64,000 nt of DNA, taken from the NCBI GenBank assembly GCA_027943335.1, contig BSBK01004089.1:2770001-2834000 (forward strand), read 5' to 3'. The position numbers were made by a program, and so were the translations under genes. Of this stretch, positions 1-11,796 are shown piece by piece; the first letter of the stretch is position 1; each line of letters starts with the position of its first letter. This DNA comes from Chamaecyparis obtusa (lineage: Eukaryota > Streptophyta > Pinopsida > Cupressales > Cupressaceae). A model generated the notes under the pieces. That model searched no databases, was not told the DNA's origin, and saw nothing but the letters and a program-made list of their open reading frames with translations.

Positions 1-26
1 CTCGTGGTGGCGCTGGGGCCAGTCAA

Positions 27-3000
27 TCAGGTCAAAGTGAACAAGGGGCAATCAATGGTAGGTTCGATGTTGTGAATGTGAAAGGTGTCATCTCTGGTGA
101 CCATATAATCGGAGCTCATCAAGTCTTCTCCTAAGATACCTGAATTGGGGCTCATCCTATCAAACGAAGCGTCGTCTACTAAGGCGATTTGAGGAGGGCA
201 ATCCTCTAGTCTGACACTAGGATCGTTAGTTGCATCGGGTTGGGTACTATAGGCGTGGATAATATCCACATCTAGATCAATTGTTGCATCTGAAAGCGAA
301 TCCCATTCATATTCATGGGAGTCTGTCTCTGAGTCATCATTTAGGCCTCGTGATGTAGAAGCCTCAAGGTTAGGGAGGGTTTCCCCTTCTCTAGTGCTAG
401 TATTGGTACTATCCATCGCAGCTAGGATAGTAACATTTTCCTTTGTCGATCTAGAAGTCACACAATCACTATCCGTCGCAGCTGGGATAGTAGGACTATT
501 AAGCATCAAATCTGTGGAATCTCCCCAAAGGAGATTCGTTGAAGGCACCCAATCATCAGACACATCTTGTTGGTTGGAGAGATCGGGTGTATAATCTGCA
601 TCACTGTCGCTGTCCGTTGTAATTGGGACAGGGATACCTTTCTTCTTCTTATTCTCAAAACCTAAGCCGATCGTGGACTTATTTTTGCGTCCAAAAAGAG
701 CATGATCAAGAGGCTCAGCTTTAGCATCCAGCCTATGACTAAGGGGACCAAATCCCGGATATCCCATATTTTTAACCAGTGTATATCCTTTCCCATAAGT
801 TTCAGGTGAAGGAGCAAAATTCTCATTATGTTTGTATTTCTCTTCATGATATATCCAGTTCCTTACAGCAACTTCCTCTTTCTCTTCTTGAATGGGGACC
901 GAAGACTCAACAAATTTCCCAAATAACGTCATTGCTGATGATGAAGGCTTCACGTTTGCGGAGGGTCTCCCATAAGACCTAGGAGAGATTGGCATTTTTG
1001 TAAAAGAATCAATCTTATAATCTCCCATCCCAAGGTCCATGGTCTTGAATTTCTGCTTGCATTGTTCAAGTGAACTACTAGGATTGTCAGCTTCTCTATT
1101 CAAAGGTACATGTGATCCCGCAGAAATATTATTAACTGACAGAGCACTGTCTCCCGGGATGCAAATTTCTACACCGTTATGGGGGAACTTAACACACTGG
1201 TGATATGTCGATGGGACTGCCTGCATTTCATGAATCCATGGCCTACCTAGCAAAATGTTGTAGGCGAGAGGTCCAACATCAACAATTTGGAATAATATGT
1301 CTCTTTCTACAGGACCAATACGAATAGGCAAAACAGCCAATCCCTTAGAACTTCTTTCTGCTTCGTCATATGCTTTGATTGTGATTCTTTTCTTTGTGTC
1401 AATGACATTCTCGGAATACCCTAGAGCTAGCAGCAAACTCAGAGTACAAATATTGAGCCCCGCACCCCCATCTATCAGTACACGCCTAACACAGGTTTTA
1501 TGAATCATGACCTCGATGTGTAAGGCCAAATTATGTGGGTGACTAATGGATTTGTCATCTTCTTCTGAGAAGGTGAGGAAATGAGGGCTAGCCAAATGGT
1601 TGACCATGTTTCGGAATTGGTCGATAGCTAATTTATTAGGGACATTGGCTGCTCGCAAAGCATCCTCGAGGACGCGCTTGTGCTTAGGAGATAATTCTAA
1701 AAGCTCAAAAATGGATATCTGAGCGGGTGTACGTTGTAGTTGGTCAATAAGGTTATAATTGGAATCAGGACCAACGACAGATTTTGGAGGAGCACTTTTG
1801 GACACGGGCTGTTTAGACTTGCTAGTGCTAGGACCTTTGATGATAATGGGTGTTTGGGCCTGACCCCTAGTGACCGCATTGAGGGACTGGGGCATTCCTT
1901 GTGAGTGAGGACCTCTTATCACCACAGCGGGTCTTTCATTAGTCATATTATGTCCATGAGGATCTTTCTTTCTCACCATGTTGATATTATCGTCAGCCAC
2001 TTCAAGCATGTTAATCACATTATCAGCATGTGTGTATGTATAGTTAATAGCCGCCTTGCCATTCTTACTGCTAGAATTCTCTCCTTTTTCATATTTAGGC
2101 AAGGGCTCCTTAAAGGCTTTATGGTCTGCATTAGTAGTTAACCCATCCACTTGTAATTGTCCTTTCTCAATAAGGTCTTGGACAAGATGCTTAAGTTTAA
2201 AACAATTTTCTATGTCGTGTCCAATCCCATTATGGAAAACGCAAAAAGCCTTAGCATCCCACCAATGAGGTAAAGGATCTGGTATTTGATGTTTTGTAGG
2301 ATCCTGTGGGTGCACCAGATTATGAGCGACTAGTGTCTTAAAAACATCTGCATAGGATTCTCCCAATTTAGTGAATTGTCTTTTCTCCGTTTTAGATCTC
2401 TTTTGATACTGAGGTTTGTCTTGTTGTGTTGACGATGTTTGCAACTTCATAGCTTGAACTGCATGAGAGAGATTAAGAACTCCTTCATTCTTGACCTGAG
2501 ATGAATCAACAACTCCGTCGTTGACGACTTGCTTGTTTTTGTTCCAAAAAGAGTTCTTTTTGTCCTTGTTACCATTAGTATTGTTATTTTGGCTATTGTT
2601 GTTATTTGTTGGTTTAGCCAAAATTCCTTGTTCTTTTAGGACATCCTCAATGCGACATGCCACCTCTACCATAGTATCAAAAGAATTAAATGGAATCTTC
2701 TTGACTTCATACTTGAGTTCTGGTATTAGATTGTTCACAATGATATCAATTCTCTCTTCTTCAGGGATTGTCCTTGGGTATTTTGAACATAATCGCCTCC
2801 ATCGTTGTAAAAAGGTGACAAAAGTTTCCCCTTGATTTTGCTTAAGTTTACACAAATCAAGCATGGTGACCGACCTAGATAAATTGTAAGCAAAATGTTG
2901 CACAAATCTTTGGACAAGTTCTCTAAATGTCTTTACTGGAGGGGAAAGGTTGGTGAACCATTCCATGGCTTGACCTTTTAAACTCCTTGGGAATAATCTC

Positions 3001-4118
3001 AGTAAGTAGGAGTCTTCGTGGTGAAAGGAAAAGCTCATTATGTAGAATTGTCGAACATGGTCATGAGGGTCACCTGTGCCATCATATTTGTCGTATGTTG
3101 GGAATTCAACTTTCTTAGGAAATTCTACCATCACCACACTTTTGTCAATGGGATTAGGACATATGGAGTCCAAATGAAATGTACTCTTGGGAGCCTTCAT
3201 TCTGTCTATATCCTTTTGCATTTGTAAGATTAACTCGTCAGTTGAAGGATTCTGTTTCTTGATTTTTTGGTGAACATCAAAGTTATATGGAACTTTAGCG
3301 CCTTTGTTGATAAGACTTTCCAAAAATTGGTCTTTGTTTTGTTCCACGTATTGCTCCACATAGGCTTGAAAGGATGGTTCTTGTTGCATAGTCATGAAGT
3401 CCATATGATCAGATTTAGCATAACTGCCTCCATGTTGTGAGCCATGATGTGCTCCTTGGGAGGGTTGCTTTGAATGTCTATGAGACGATTGTCTCCTATG
3501 ATGGTCATATCTTGAAGTCCTTCTTCCTCTAGGACTTGGGGATCGTGAGGGTGTCTTTGATCTTCTTCGAGGGCTAGGGGAAGGGGTAGATGGGGGCGAG
3601 TTGGTCCCACTATTGGCTCCCCTCCTGTTAGATCGACTTTGGAGTTGTTGTGCATAGAGTCTATCTTCTTCTTCTTGGGCGACTCTTTTCTGTATATCCA
3701 ACAATGCACGTTCCTCTTCCTCTAGTTGTCGGAATTTTTCCTTTTTTGCAGCCTGTTCATCTAAGTAGGCTTGCTTCTCTCTCTCAATGCTTCTTAATCT
3801 TGTATTTGCATATCGAGAAGTGTCCTTAAGTGGGGAGGTTTGTCTTGAATGCCTTATTGCATTAGCTGCGTTGATATGGTGATCACTAGATTCATTGTTC
3901 TGGTCTTCGTGTTGTGACCCTGAATCTGAGTGGGCTGACTTATGCTGTCTTTCAGCTCGTTGATGAGCATCAAAATACCTCGCGTTGTTAGGAGGTGACC
4001 TGGGTGGACTGGCATGAGAAGAACCGCCATACTCTCCTCTGTGTCATTGAAAGATATCCTTGAGAGTTTGATTCATGGCTTCTCTTTGTTGTCGGGTGAA
4101 AGTGTAACTCATGTCCAT
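27..4118 (-). pseudogene. Gag-protease polyprotein of Tat element, one internal stop
   Basis: Encodes the structural Gag and aspartic protease of the retrotransposon. The natural start appears to be ATG at 4118 (MDMSYTFTRQQREAM). The frame then meets TGA at 4046-4044 and is open for 1225 codons from ATG 3704 to the stop at 27. Counted from 3704: Ser/Arg/Pro-rich basic region (about 25-85), retrotransposon Gag core (about 199-365, YDKYDGTGDPHDHVR and EWF motifs), a Cys/His motif CxxFHxxxGHxxxxC (about 488-502), a protease active site LIDGGAGLNIC (about 738, Gly in place of the usual Ser/Thr), a GRPWIHEM protease end motif, and a G-patch (about 968-1000). The acidic tail has no recognised domain. 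The early stop could be CGA to TGA decay. RT would lie to the left, outside the window. Confidence 0.85.
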
Positions 4119-4810
4119 ACTTGATGAAAGTGGTATGAAAGAGGTGCTCACTTCACTAGGGTTAGCTCCCGGATTGAAACAAACTTCGGATTCACTCTTA
4201 GGAGATTGGTCAAAAAGGGGTCATTTTCCCTTAGGTTGTCGACGGGTCTTGATAGGTGGTAACTGGCTAAAGGCAACAGGGGGTCGCTTCCCTTGATTAA
4301 CTTGGTACCTTGTCGTAACTGACATGAAAGAGAGATATTCTCAATGATAAGGTGACCTTTCAAAGTGTCAACACCAAACTAGGATAATCGAAATCCTCTA
4401 TTGTCCAAAGAAAGATGAAAAAAAGAAAAGAAAGGGGGCTTTACCAACACTGTCAAAGAGGTGCTTCAAATCAAAGGGTGACTACCCTTGCACTTTTGAA
4501 TCAGGAGGTTGGACTAGGCCAAAAGATAATTGAAAATGAAAGCGATTTGGACAATAAGAGAACTGAAATTTTCCCAGAATATAGCTAACAATTTTAAAGA
4601 TGAACCTTGGCACCAAGAATGGCTTTCTAACTTGACAATTATTCCAAAGTGACTTTGTAAATCAAATGATGCTATCCCGGAGAACTAAGAACGAGAGATT
4701 TGGAGTCAAGACAGATCTCAAACGTCAGGGTGAGAAGCCTGTTCTAAGACCTGGCCTAATTGACAGCAACTGAAACTGACCAAAATTTAAGCACGACAAA
4801 AATGAACCAG

Positions 4811-5029
4811 GCGATATACTCCAGGCTACCAGGGCGATAAAACTATACCCGTGCGATACTTCGCCCTATGACAGGCGATACTTCTTAACACTATCGGGCG
4901 ATATAATCCAGGCAGGCAGGGCGATAGTCCGTCAGGGGCGAACTATCGCGCGATATTTCTCTCCAAAGAGGGCGATATTTATAGCAGATGCGAAGTATCA
5001 CACGATACTTCGCCTTACAGGGCGCGATA
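4811..5029 (-). repeat. GCGATA/TATCGC word cluster, gag-proximal
   Basis: At least nine GCGATA words on the plus strand (4811, 4834, 4853, 4875, 4898, 4921, 4950, 4972, 5024) plus TATCGC at 4944, in 220 bp. In the element's sense the word is TATCGC, often as GAAGTATCGCC. Spacing is irregular, so this is not an ordinary tandem repeat. The palindrome TATCGCGCGATA occurs at 4944-4955. It lies about 1.74-1.96 kb downstream of the PBS. Confidence 0.8.
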
Positions 5030-5817
5030 CTGTTGCAGAATTATTCAACTCTTGACCAGAATTGTGTGAAATTTGCGTTTTTGGGTCTGTTTGGTCAAAA
5101 TTTTCAGTCTGAGGGTTAATATTTTTGGTTTCAGTCACAAATTCAACAGCATTTGGACAGGTTTGCAAATAGTAAAGGATCAAACATGTCTTCAAACACT
5201 TGAAACAAGGGCAAAAGCAACCTTGCCAAGACAAACACTTGTGATATCAAAATTGAAAAAGCACCCTATGAATGCTACCGATTGTTTGTATGTTGAGAAC
5301 GTTTACACTGGTATCACACAATCGAAGACAATTCAAGCAATTACTACCTACAAGACAAGGCTCAATACTTACCAACTTAGCCCACAACTTGATGCCCCCT
5401 TGCCTCACACCAAGTGGTTGCCCACAAGAGATATTGGCTTTGTCATGGAAATGTCAAAATGACACAACCAAAGGGACACATATGGTGAGTATCTTAAGGT
5501 GATCCGGGTAAACCACTTGGATCAATCCTTGCACTAAGAAGATAAGCGGCTAAAAGAGGGTGGCTTCTATCTAATGGTTCTTAATAAGGATTTCCGTTCA
5601 CAACACCCCTCTTGCTCCTCATAAAGGACTAGGACCTCGCGGCCTCAAGAGTACCTTAAGCATTCTTGTTCAATGTTTTCCTCATGGTCGCAATCCCATG
5701 AGCTACTCACATCAAACGAAGACAAGTGTTATGTCTATCAAGGTTTTTGGTGTCCTTGATAGCCTTGAGATTATAGTGAGTTGGAATCACTTGCCACCAA
5801 GGAGAATGATGACAAGG

Positions 5818-5871
5818 TTGTCCCCACTTGAGTCGTTCCTCTTGATTGCTCAAGAGCAGGCCCTCTAAAGG
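5818..5871 (-). other. Leader block conserved between two Tat elements
   Basis: On the minus strand this holds CCTTTAGAGGGCCTG (5871-5857) and CAAGTGGGGACAA (5830-5818). The same words in the same order occur at 18999-19013 and 19045-19057 in the other Tat element, at similar distances from the PBS. Function unknown. Confidence 0.7.
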
Positions 5872-5921
5872 ATTCCTAAACTAAACAAAATGGATCAAAA
5901 CTTGAGGTTCAAGGTTTTTGA

Positions 5922-5938
5922 TTCACCACAAGGGTGAA
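5922..5938 (-). other. Leader hairpin 2 of Tat element 1
   Basis: Inverted repeat TTCACC / GGTGAA with a 5-nt loop, preceded in element sense by TATGCTC and followed by TCAAAAA. It is the second of two such hairpins, about 0.83 kb after the PBS. Confidence 0.6.
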
Positions 5939-6040
5939 GAGCATACTCCCCTATCTCAAGAATTTTTCCCAAACACACCAAACAAAGAAATCAATTACCC
6001 CCTTGCTTCCAAAACCTTAAGATGGGTCAAGATTTTCTGA

Positions 6041-6056
6041 TTCACCTAAAGGTGAA
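6041..6056 (-). other. Leader hairpin 1 of Tat element 1
   Basis: Inverted repeat TTCACC / GGTGAA with a 4-nt loop, flanked in element sense by TATGCTC and TCAGAAA, about 0.71 kb after the PBS. Counterparts are at 18809-18826 and 18938-18952. Confidence 0.6.
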
Positions 6057-6477
6057 GAGCATACTTCTCCTACCACCTCAAAATCCCTTTCACAAGGTAT
6101 TAAGATTCCTAATACAATTAGTAAATGCCACAAATGAAAGGAAAACAACAACAAGCAAGAAATGGAATTTTTTTTTTGTTTTTATGCTTGGGCAGCCCTG
6201 CAAAAACTGTTAGTAGCCCTCTTTGACATGCGTTTTTAGCAATTTTTAAGCAAAGGAGAGCACCTACAAACACAACTTGTTAGGCCCACAATGTTAGCAA
6301 AATCAAAAGCCAAATGTAAATGTGCAATAATCTAATGGATTTAAGTTAAAAAAAGCAGGTTAGACCTAATTAAACAAAGTAAAACAAAACAGCAAGCTAA
6401 AATAGTCGAATTCGGACAAAAAAAATTGAAAGCGCAAGTCTCTGCCAGACCAGGCGATGTTTCTCAGTCTCCAACAG

Positions 6478-6671
6478 TATCGCGCGACACAGTTTCCTAT
6501 AGTCGGGCGATACTTCCCCAGTCGAGCGATACTTCGCACGATGCCAGGCGATACTTCGCCCGATGCCAGGCGATATACTTCGCTATATGCGTGCGATACT
6601 TTTTCCGAGAGAAGTATCGCGCCAAGACAGGAAGTATATCGCGCGATATTTCTGAGAAGTGTCGCGCGATA
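6478..6671 (-). repeat. GCGATA/TATCGC word cluster, PBS-proximal
   Basis: Seven GCGATA words (6507, 6526, 6548, 6570, 6593, 6643, 6666) and three TATCGC words (6478, 6615, 6637) in 194 bp, with a palindrome TATCGCGCGATA at 6637-6648. It starts about 0.1 kb downstream of the PBS in element sense. Same word as the cluster at 4811-5029, with non-repetitive sequence between them. Confidence 0.8.
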
Positions 6672-6766
6672 ATCTGAGACAGAAAATCAGAGACGCAGAT
6701 TTTTCTGAAAATTAATCTGAAAATGACGAAAAATACATCAAATAAAAGGACAAAGCTATCTACTCT

Positions 6767-6784
6767 GCCCCACGGTGGGCGCCA
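6767..6784 (-). promoter_or_regulatory. Primer binding site of Tat element 1
   Basis: On the minus strand TGGCGCCCACCGTGGGGC, four bases (tttc) after the LTR end. It starts with the TGG that pairs with tRNA CCA. I recall this PBS type from Tat/Ogre elements, probably matching tRNA-Arg; the tRNA identity was not checked. Confidence 0.85.
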
Positions 6785-6788
6785 GAAA

Positions 6789-7729
6789 TGTATACACTAA
6801 AATATGCACTTCTATGAACCATTACATGCAAGGTTGCTCAAGAGTGAGGCCTCACAAAGCGGCTCATAGCTCTCTATGCATGGAGTTGCAAGGGACTATG
6901 AGTTTTTCTCTCAGCTAGAGCTACAAGAAAGTGACCTTGCTAGTCAACCACACAATGAGAGATTCACGTGAAGACAAGGGCAACAATGCCAATATCTCCA
7001 AGAATCCAATACGAAATGCAATGCAAACTATATGAGAATGCAAATCTAAGCTATGAAAGGAAATAGCAATGGATTACAATGCCTCCTATTTAGACTATGT
7101 GAGATTGCATAAAAGGGAATCTACACTAAGATGCCATGAATGCAACTATGAAAGCAAAACTATTATGAAATGCAACTAAGAATGTCAAGGCTTCAAAGCT
7201 TGAGTGTCTTCAAAGAGAGCTCCAAAACCTGCAGCATAACAATAGCATAAAACAAGGATATCCAAATGAAGGAGAGAGCTCTCCTTTTATAAGAAATGAG
7301 GAGAAATGGACCATGGAGATTAAGAGGCAAAAGGTCTTAATCAGCGGTGGAGGTTGAAAGAGGAGCAATCCATGTGCACAAATATCCTCCAATGAGAGTG
7401 AAGTGTTGACTTTTGAGCCTCATGTGAGACAAAAGTACTTTTTCCCTTTTTATAAAATATGAATAATGCTTTATTTGTGCAACTTAGGATAAGAGGAAAA
7501 GTGGGGGCTTTTTATTTATTAAAAGGGGAGGAAATATTCCTTTTAATCAAATAAAGACTTAGGATAAATGGTTAGCCCATAGGATAAAAATCCAATATAT
7601 GATCGAAATTAGGATTTGATCAAGAGATTGATAATGTTGAAAATATTGATTATTGATAAAAATGATTCAGGGTTGATAAATTGAATAAATGGGGCCCAAA
7701 GTCTAGGCGACCATTTTAGGGTGCATACA
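6789..7729 (-). repeat. 5' LTR of Tat element 1 with TATA box
   Basis: A 941 bp LTR. On the minus strand it starts TGTATGC and ends TGTATACA; the four-base spacer and PBS follow. A TATA box TATAAAAGG lies at 7291-7283 (minus), followed by a GAGAGCTC-rich stretch, so transcription should start near 7260 and run leftwards. Confidence 0.8.
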
Positions 7730-7944
7730 CTAGTTGCAACACTAGAGATTTCGGTGTTAGAAAATATCTTTGACATGCATGGCCAAGTCGGTCTTGAGCA
7801 TATTGCTCTTACCAACTTGAAAGAGGAGTGGGAAAACCTCTTCGAGTCAGTGAAGAAAACCCACCAACATATTTTTGACAAGATGTAAGTATACTGAATT
7901 TTTTTTTGTATTTGGCATTATTATCAAAAAGGGGGAAAACATGT
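7730..7944 (+). mobile_element. Ty1/copia SIRE-like element, internal fragment
   Basis: The 215 bp between the two minus-strand insertions belong to the copia element whose 3' end is 14576-15982; removing the 7945-14575 insertion with its TSD joins them. The fragment has the end of a reading frame (7730-7891, stop TAA) and a purine tract AAAAAGGGGGAAAA (7926-7939). The last about 53 codons are Glu/Lys-rich and helical-looking. They could be the end of the extra ORF that SIRE-type elements carry between pol and the 3' LTR; this is an inference. Confidence 0.5.
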
Positions 7945-9633
7945 TGAATAGATGTAATTTGGAATCACCTCTATTTGTGTAAGTGTGTGGGGAAAATGTA
8001 AGATTCACTCCTAAATCCAAATTCCCAAAGGAGAGATCCAATTTGATCAACCAAGAGGTTAATACACAATTGAATCAATCTATGAAGAATATGAAAGAGA
8101 GAGAGACACCCTATACTTCCCTATAGTTGGATTAAGCTTGAAATTTGAAATAATTTGAAGTGCAAATACTAACCTTGAATTAGGGTAGATCTAGAAAATG
8201 CTGAATTTTGGCTTTTGTATGAACTTTTTGAAGATTTCATCACTTGTTTTGGACTGGAAATGTCGAGGCAGACAAAACCCAGAAATCTTTTCTCCAAATT
8301 CCCACAGGTTGACTTTGACCTTTTAAAAGGTCAAAGACCACATTATTTATTTGAAGTATGATTTCGATTCTGTTCACGGATCTTGAAAGATTGCCGAAAA
8401 GGGTATCTGAATTCGCTCTCAGATCTGAGATTTCACACTTATACCTGCAAGAAAATGGGGGTTTTGTTATTTGTTTGGGGGGGGGGGGGGTTTGCCTTGG
8501 TCAAACCCCGGTTTGGAATCAACCTTAATATTGAAATTGAAATAGGAGAATGCTAGCAAGTAGTAGAAATGAATCTAACAATGAAGCTATGCAATTCAAT
8601 AGATATGCTAATGTATTTGGAATGTAATCAAATATATTGATATGAAAGCTTGAACATAACATTATCAAACCTCCATGATTGTATGCTTGAAATCTACCTT
8701 GAGGAAATAATGATATGGATCTTGAAGATGAACAAAGGATCTTGAAGGAAGATCACACCACCATGGTGGCTAGATCTAGGGTTTGAATGATAGATCTTGA
8801 ATGCTTGAGCCAAATCCCTTCAATAGCTTGAATGCTTGAATCCTTGATCTTCAATGGAGAACTTGGATGAAGAAGAAGACTTGAATACTTGAATGAATGC
8901 TTGCTTGATCACCTTGAGAACTTGAGAGCTTGATTGCCAAAACTTGATGATGGAGTGATGTAAAAATGAGAGAGGAAGGCCTCCTTTTATAGTGATCTAG
9001 GGCACACTCCTCTATACGGGCCACTTTGAAGAATTAAATCCCAATTAGGTCCTCACCTTTAGAAAATATATCTTGATTAAATACCATTAAAGGATTTACT
9101 GTTTCGGAGCCCGAAACAGCCGACCCGGAAGTGGGAAATAATTATCCCGAAAGCTAAATTACCGGCAAATGAGAGTTTGAAATCCTGGTGGGAAGAGGTC
9201 AAGGTCGAGGTCAACCCTAACCTAGTTAAGGTCGAGGTTGACCCTAACCTAGTCGGGGTCAAGGTCGACTTTGACCTCAAACCCTAACTTTGTCAGGTTC
9301 TGCAACAAAGATCCCAAAGATGCTAGAAACTCAAAAATTGATGTCTGAATAAGACCCAATGTCTAGAATAGATAGAAAATCCTCTAAATGATATGATGAA
9401 GGACTAGGAAGTCTCATTTTTGAATCCTACCTAGAAAATGGAGCCATGGAAGAGAGAAAATCAAGAAAGTCCTTAAGACCTTAACCCTAATTTCACCTAG
9501 AATGAAGAAATCAAGTGTAGAGAAGAAGTGGAAGACAAGGGAGAATGCAAAGATGCCAATCATGACCCTAAACAACTTACTTGGAGGGTTAAATGCTCTT
9601 AACATGGAAGTGCTTCCATTTTATGATGATACA
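7945..9633 (-). repeat. 3' LTR of the 7945-14575 element
   Basis: A 1689 bp LTR, starting TGTATC and ending TATTCA on the minus strand. It has a TATA box TATAAAAGG at 9001-8993 followed by an AGGCCTTCC stretch. It is 59 bp longer than the other LTR, mainly because of a repeat of GGTCGAGGT / CCCTAACCTAG units at about 9198-9265. It holds a run of 14 G on the plus strand (8477-8490). Confidence 0.88.
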
Positions 9634-9637
9634 TTAA

Positions 9638-11757
9638 GCCCCCACTTTAGCAAGAGTATGGATTCAATGCAAACTCTTGGTAAAGGAGAAGAGAGAAGAG
9701 ATCCCAGTGGATTCAAAATGAGATAAAATAACACTTAGCTGAAGACACAAGCCCCCAGACCAAGGATTCTAACTCAACATACATACATGAGAGTATACAA
9801 AAGAACAAGGGTTAGTACTAAACAACCCAAATCAATTATCATAAGAAACCTCGCTAAGAAATATTTCTCATAATAATATCATATTTGGAAAGCTATCATA
9901 ACAGCATAAATGATTACATAAGAAAGACAAGAGCAACACTATAGACAACATAGCTTCATGATCCTGTCCTACTAGCATGAAAGTGAAAAGAGAGAAAAGA
10001 GAAAGTGATTACCTAGCCCGGTAAGATGCCTACCTTACCGTGAATCACCCTGGAGGGAGAGCCCAATAGGTTCACCCATAAACTGTGCTTGCAATTGTAA
10101 TCCATCTTCTGACGGCTTCTGGAATATCCATAGATCCACCTTCTTGTATCACTATGAATATGAAATGCATGTCTCCTTAGGATTTAGCAACTTATGTGCA
10201 TTACCTTCAGAAGATTTAGCATATTGGAATTAGAAATGTGTGTCCCTTCAGGATTTAGCAACTTATGTGTGTTACCTTCAGAGGATTTAGCATATTGAAA
10301 AGTTTGAAACATGCGTGTCTCCTCAGGATTTAACAACTTATGTGCGTTACCTTTGGAAGATTTAGCATATGAATGCATGTCTTTTCAGGATTTAGCAACT
10401 TATGTGCATTACCTTCCAAGATTTAGCATATAAAAATAAAAAATATAGTACAAGGGAGGCCCTGCATATGCCCCCCTCCTTAATATGGAAAAAATATACT
10501 ATTTTGTCATGTTAAGGAAAGAAATAACAAGGATAAAGCCTTCTTCAACATCAAGACAATATCCATAGACAACACCCAATCCAAGCCAAGAAGGTCACAA
10601 CTCCTATGAGGCCTTGGAAGGGACGAGTGTAAAAGATATCATGCAAGAAGTGAAAATAAAGTAACCCTTAATGAGGGATAGCACACTATTCAGTTTCCAC
10701 GGTGAAAGATGTATCAACCATGGAAACCCAATGTCAAACAACAAAAAAGGTTTGTATAAAGGACATAGGTCCTCAAATGCAAACCATAATTTTCATGTAT
10801 GATTGGATATCACATAGTAGATAAATACTGCTTAACCAAGGAAAGAGATGAATCCCTAGAAAAGAAGAGAATACCAGATGAAATAACAATGCATAGGTTT
10901 GAATAAGGTAAAAAATCATACCAAGCCCCCAAGGCTAAAGTACTTCTACCAAACTCACAACCCGTATTTGTGACTCCATGTGTGAAGGTTTAAAGATAGA
11001 AAAGAAGGATAAGGCATCCTTGCCCCCCAAGTATAGGAACAAAGATGGAAGAGGATACCTACCTCACAAAGCAAGGAGATATCCTATTTACAACAATGTA
11101 TAGTATATCCTTAGTGAGAGATATTGACCCCTACATCCAAGAGTATAGATAATTGTGAAAAGGATATGTCACTTATGGAAAAGGACCCTCAAGGAAAAAG
11201 ATCTTATTGCCAAGACTCCCACCAAAGAGGAGTGCGTGTAAATAAGATATCATCTTTCAAAAGGTGGGAACAAAGACTCAATCATCAAGCCCCCGGTGAA
11301 GAAGAGCAAGAGGAATCTTTGGAATGAAGGAAAACAATTTTAACACCAAGCAAGAATAAAAGTTTATAAAGAACATGATTTGCAACATAGAGCAGAAGTG
11401 ACGACTTAGGACAACAACTGCTCAGATAAGAAGGTTATCCATAGTCAAAATATCTATCAATATGATGAAATAATATTGCAATATAATCAAATACCTACTA
11501 AGCTAAGGAAAGAAGTTCCCTTAGAAAAAGAGAAGGAAGAAAGAACCTTGCCCCCCGAGGGATGAAAGACAAGGGATATTTTTACAAAACACATGTCCTA
11601 GAAAAGATTTCCTAAGAAGAAAATATAATTCCTAGGAATGGATAAAAACATCATGCAAGATTATGGAAGAAGGAAACATAAAGAATACCAATTAAATCTT
11701 TAATAAAAAGACCTAATGGATCCTAAAAGACTGGATAAAATTATGCCTCTTGCCCCC
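9638..11757 (-). repeat. Dispersed polypurine (GGGGGG) tracts in 3' non-coding region
   Basis: Eight runs of five to six C on the plus strand (near 9638, 9751, 10470, 10925, 11022, 11289, 11550, 11752) read as GGGGGGCAAG-type tracts in element sense. The first is the PPT next to the LTR. Those at 11022, 11550 and 11752 share downstream context of the type ATGARACAAGRGGATA, so they look like a diverged repeat of about 200-530 bp spacing. No coding sequence is seen in 9634-11796. Confidence 0.6.
10166..10435 (-). repeat. Four-copy tandem repeat, about 65 bp unit
   Basis: Four copies start near 10168, 10239, 10311 and 10373. Each has the words AGGATTTAGCAACTTATG and GATTTAGCATAT, with variable spacers. 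It lies in the 3' non-coding part of the element. Confidence 0.8.
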
Positions 11758-11796
11758 CAGTCATGAGACAAGAGGATAGGAACATTTACTCTAGCT

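Larger units (their letters stand above)
4119..6766 (-). other. Long 5' leader of Tat element
   Basis: About 2.6 kb between PBS and gag with no credible ORF. It holds two GCGATA/TATCGC clusters, two small hairpins and a block shared with the leader of the Tat element on the other strand (18131-20397). Ogre-type elements are known for long leaders, sometimes with an extra ORF; none is visible here. Confidence 0.7.
1..7729 (-). mobile_element. Ty3/gypsy Tat/Ogre-group retrotransposon, 5' part
   Basis: Read on the minus strand the order is 5' LTR (7729-6789), PBS (6784-6767), a long leader (6766-4119) and a gag-protease ORF (4118-27). Reverse transcriptase, RNase H and integrase should lie beyond the left edge. 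The Tat/Ogre assignment rests on the PBS type, long leader, large Gag with G-patch and DGGA-type protease, and similarity to the element at 16864-28230. It is inserted in a copia element. The right TSD would be ctagt (7730-7734); the left copy is outside the window. One stop in over 4 kb of gag-protease suggests a fairly recent insertion. Confidence 0.85.

Noticed and set aside
4811..6671. CRISPR-like appearance of repeated short words with spacers
   Set aside because: Words are 6-10 bp, irregularly spaced and on both strands, in a plant retrotransposon leader. No repeat-spacer regularity or cas genes.
6426..6677. Two overlapping plus-strand frames of 71 and 83 codons across the GCGATA cluster, with Arg/Ser-rich repeats
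   Set aside because: The amino-acid repeats come from the GCGATA words; the element is coded on the other strand and no protein motif is visible.
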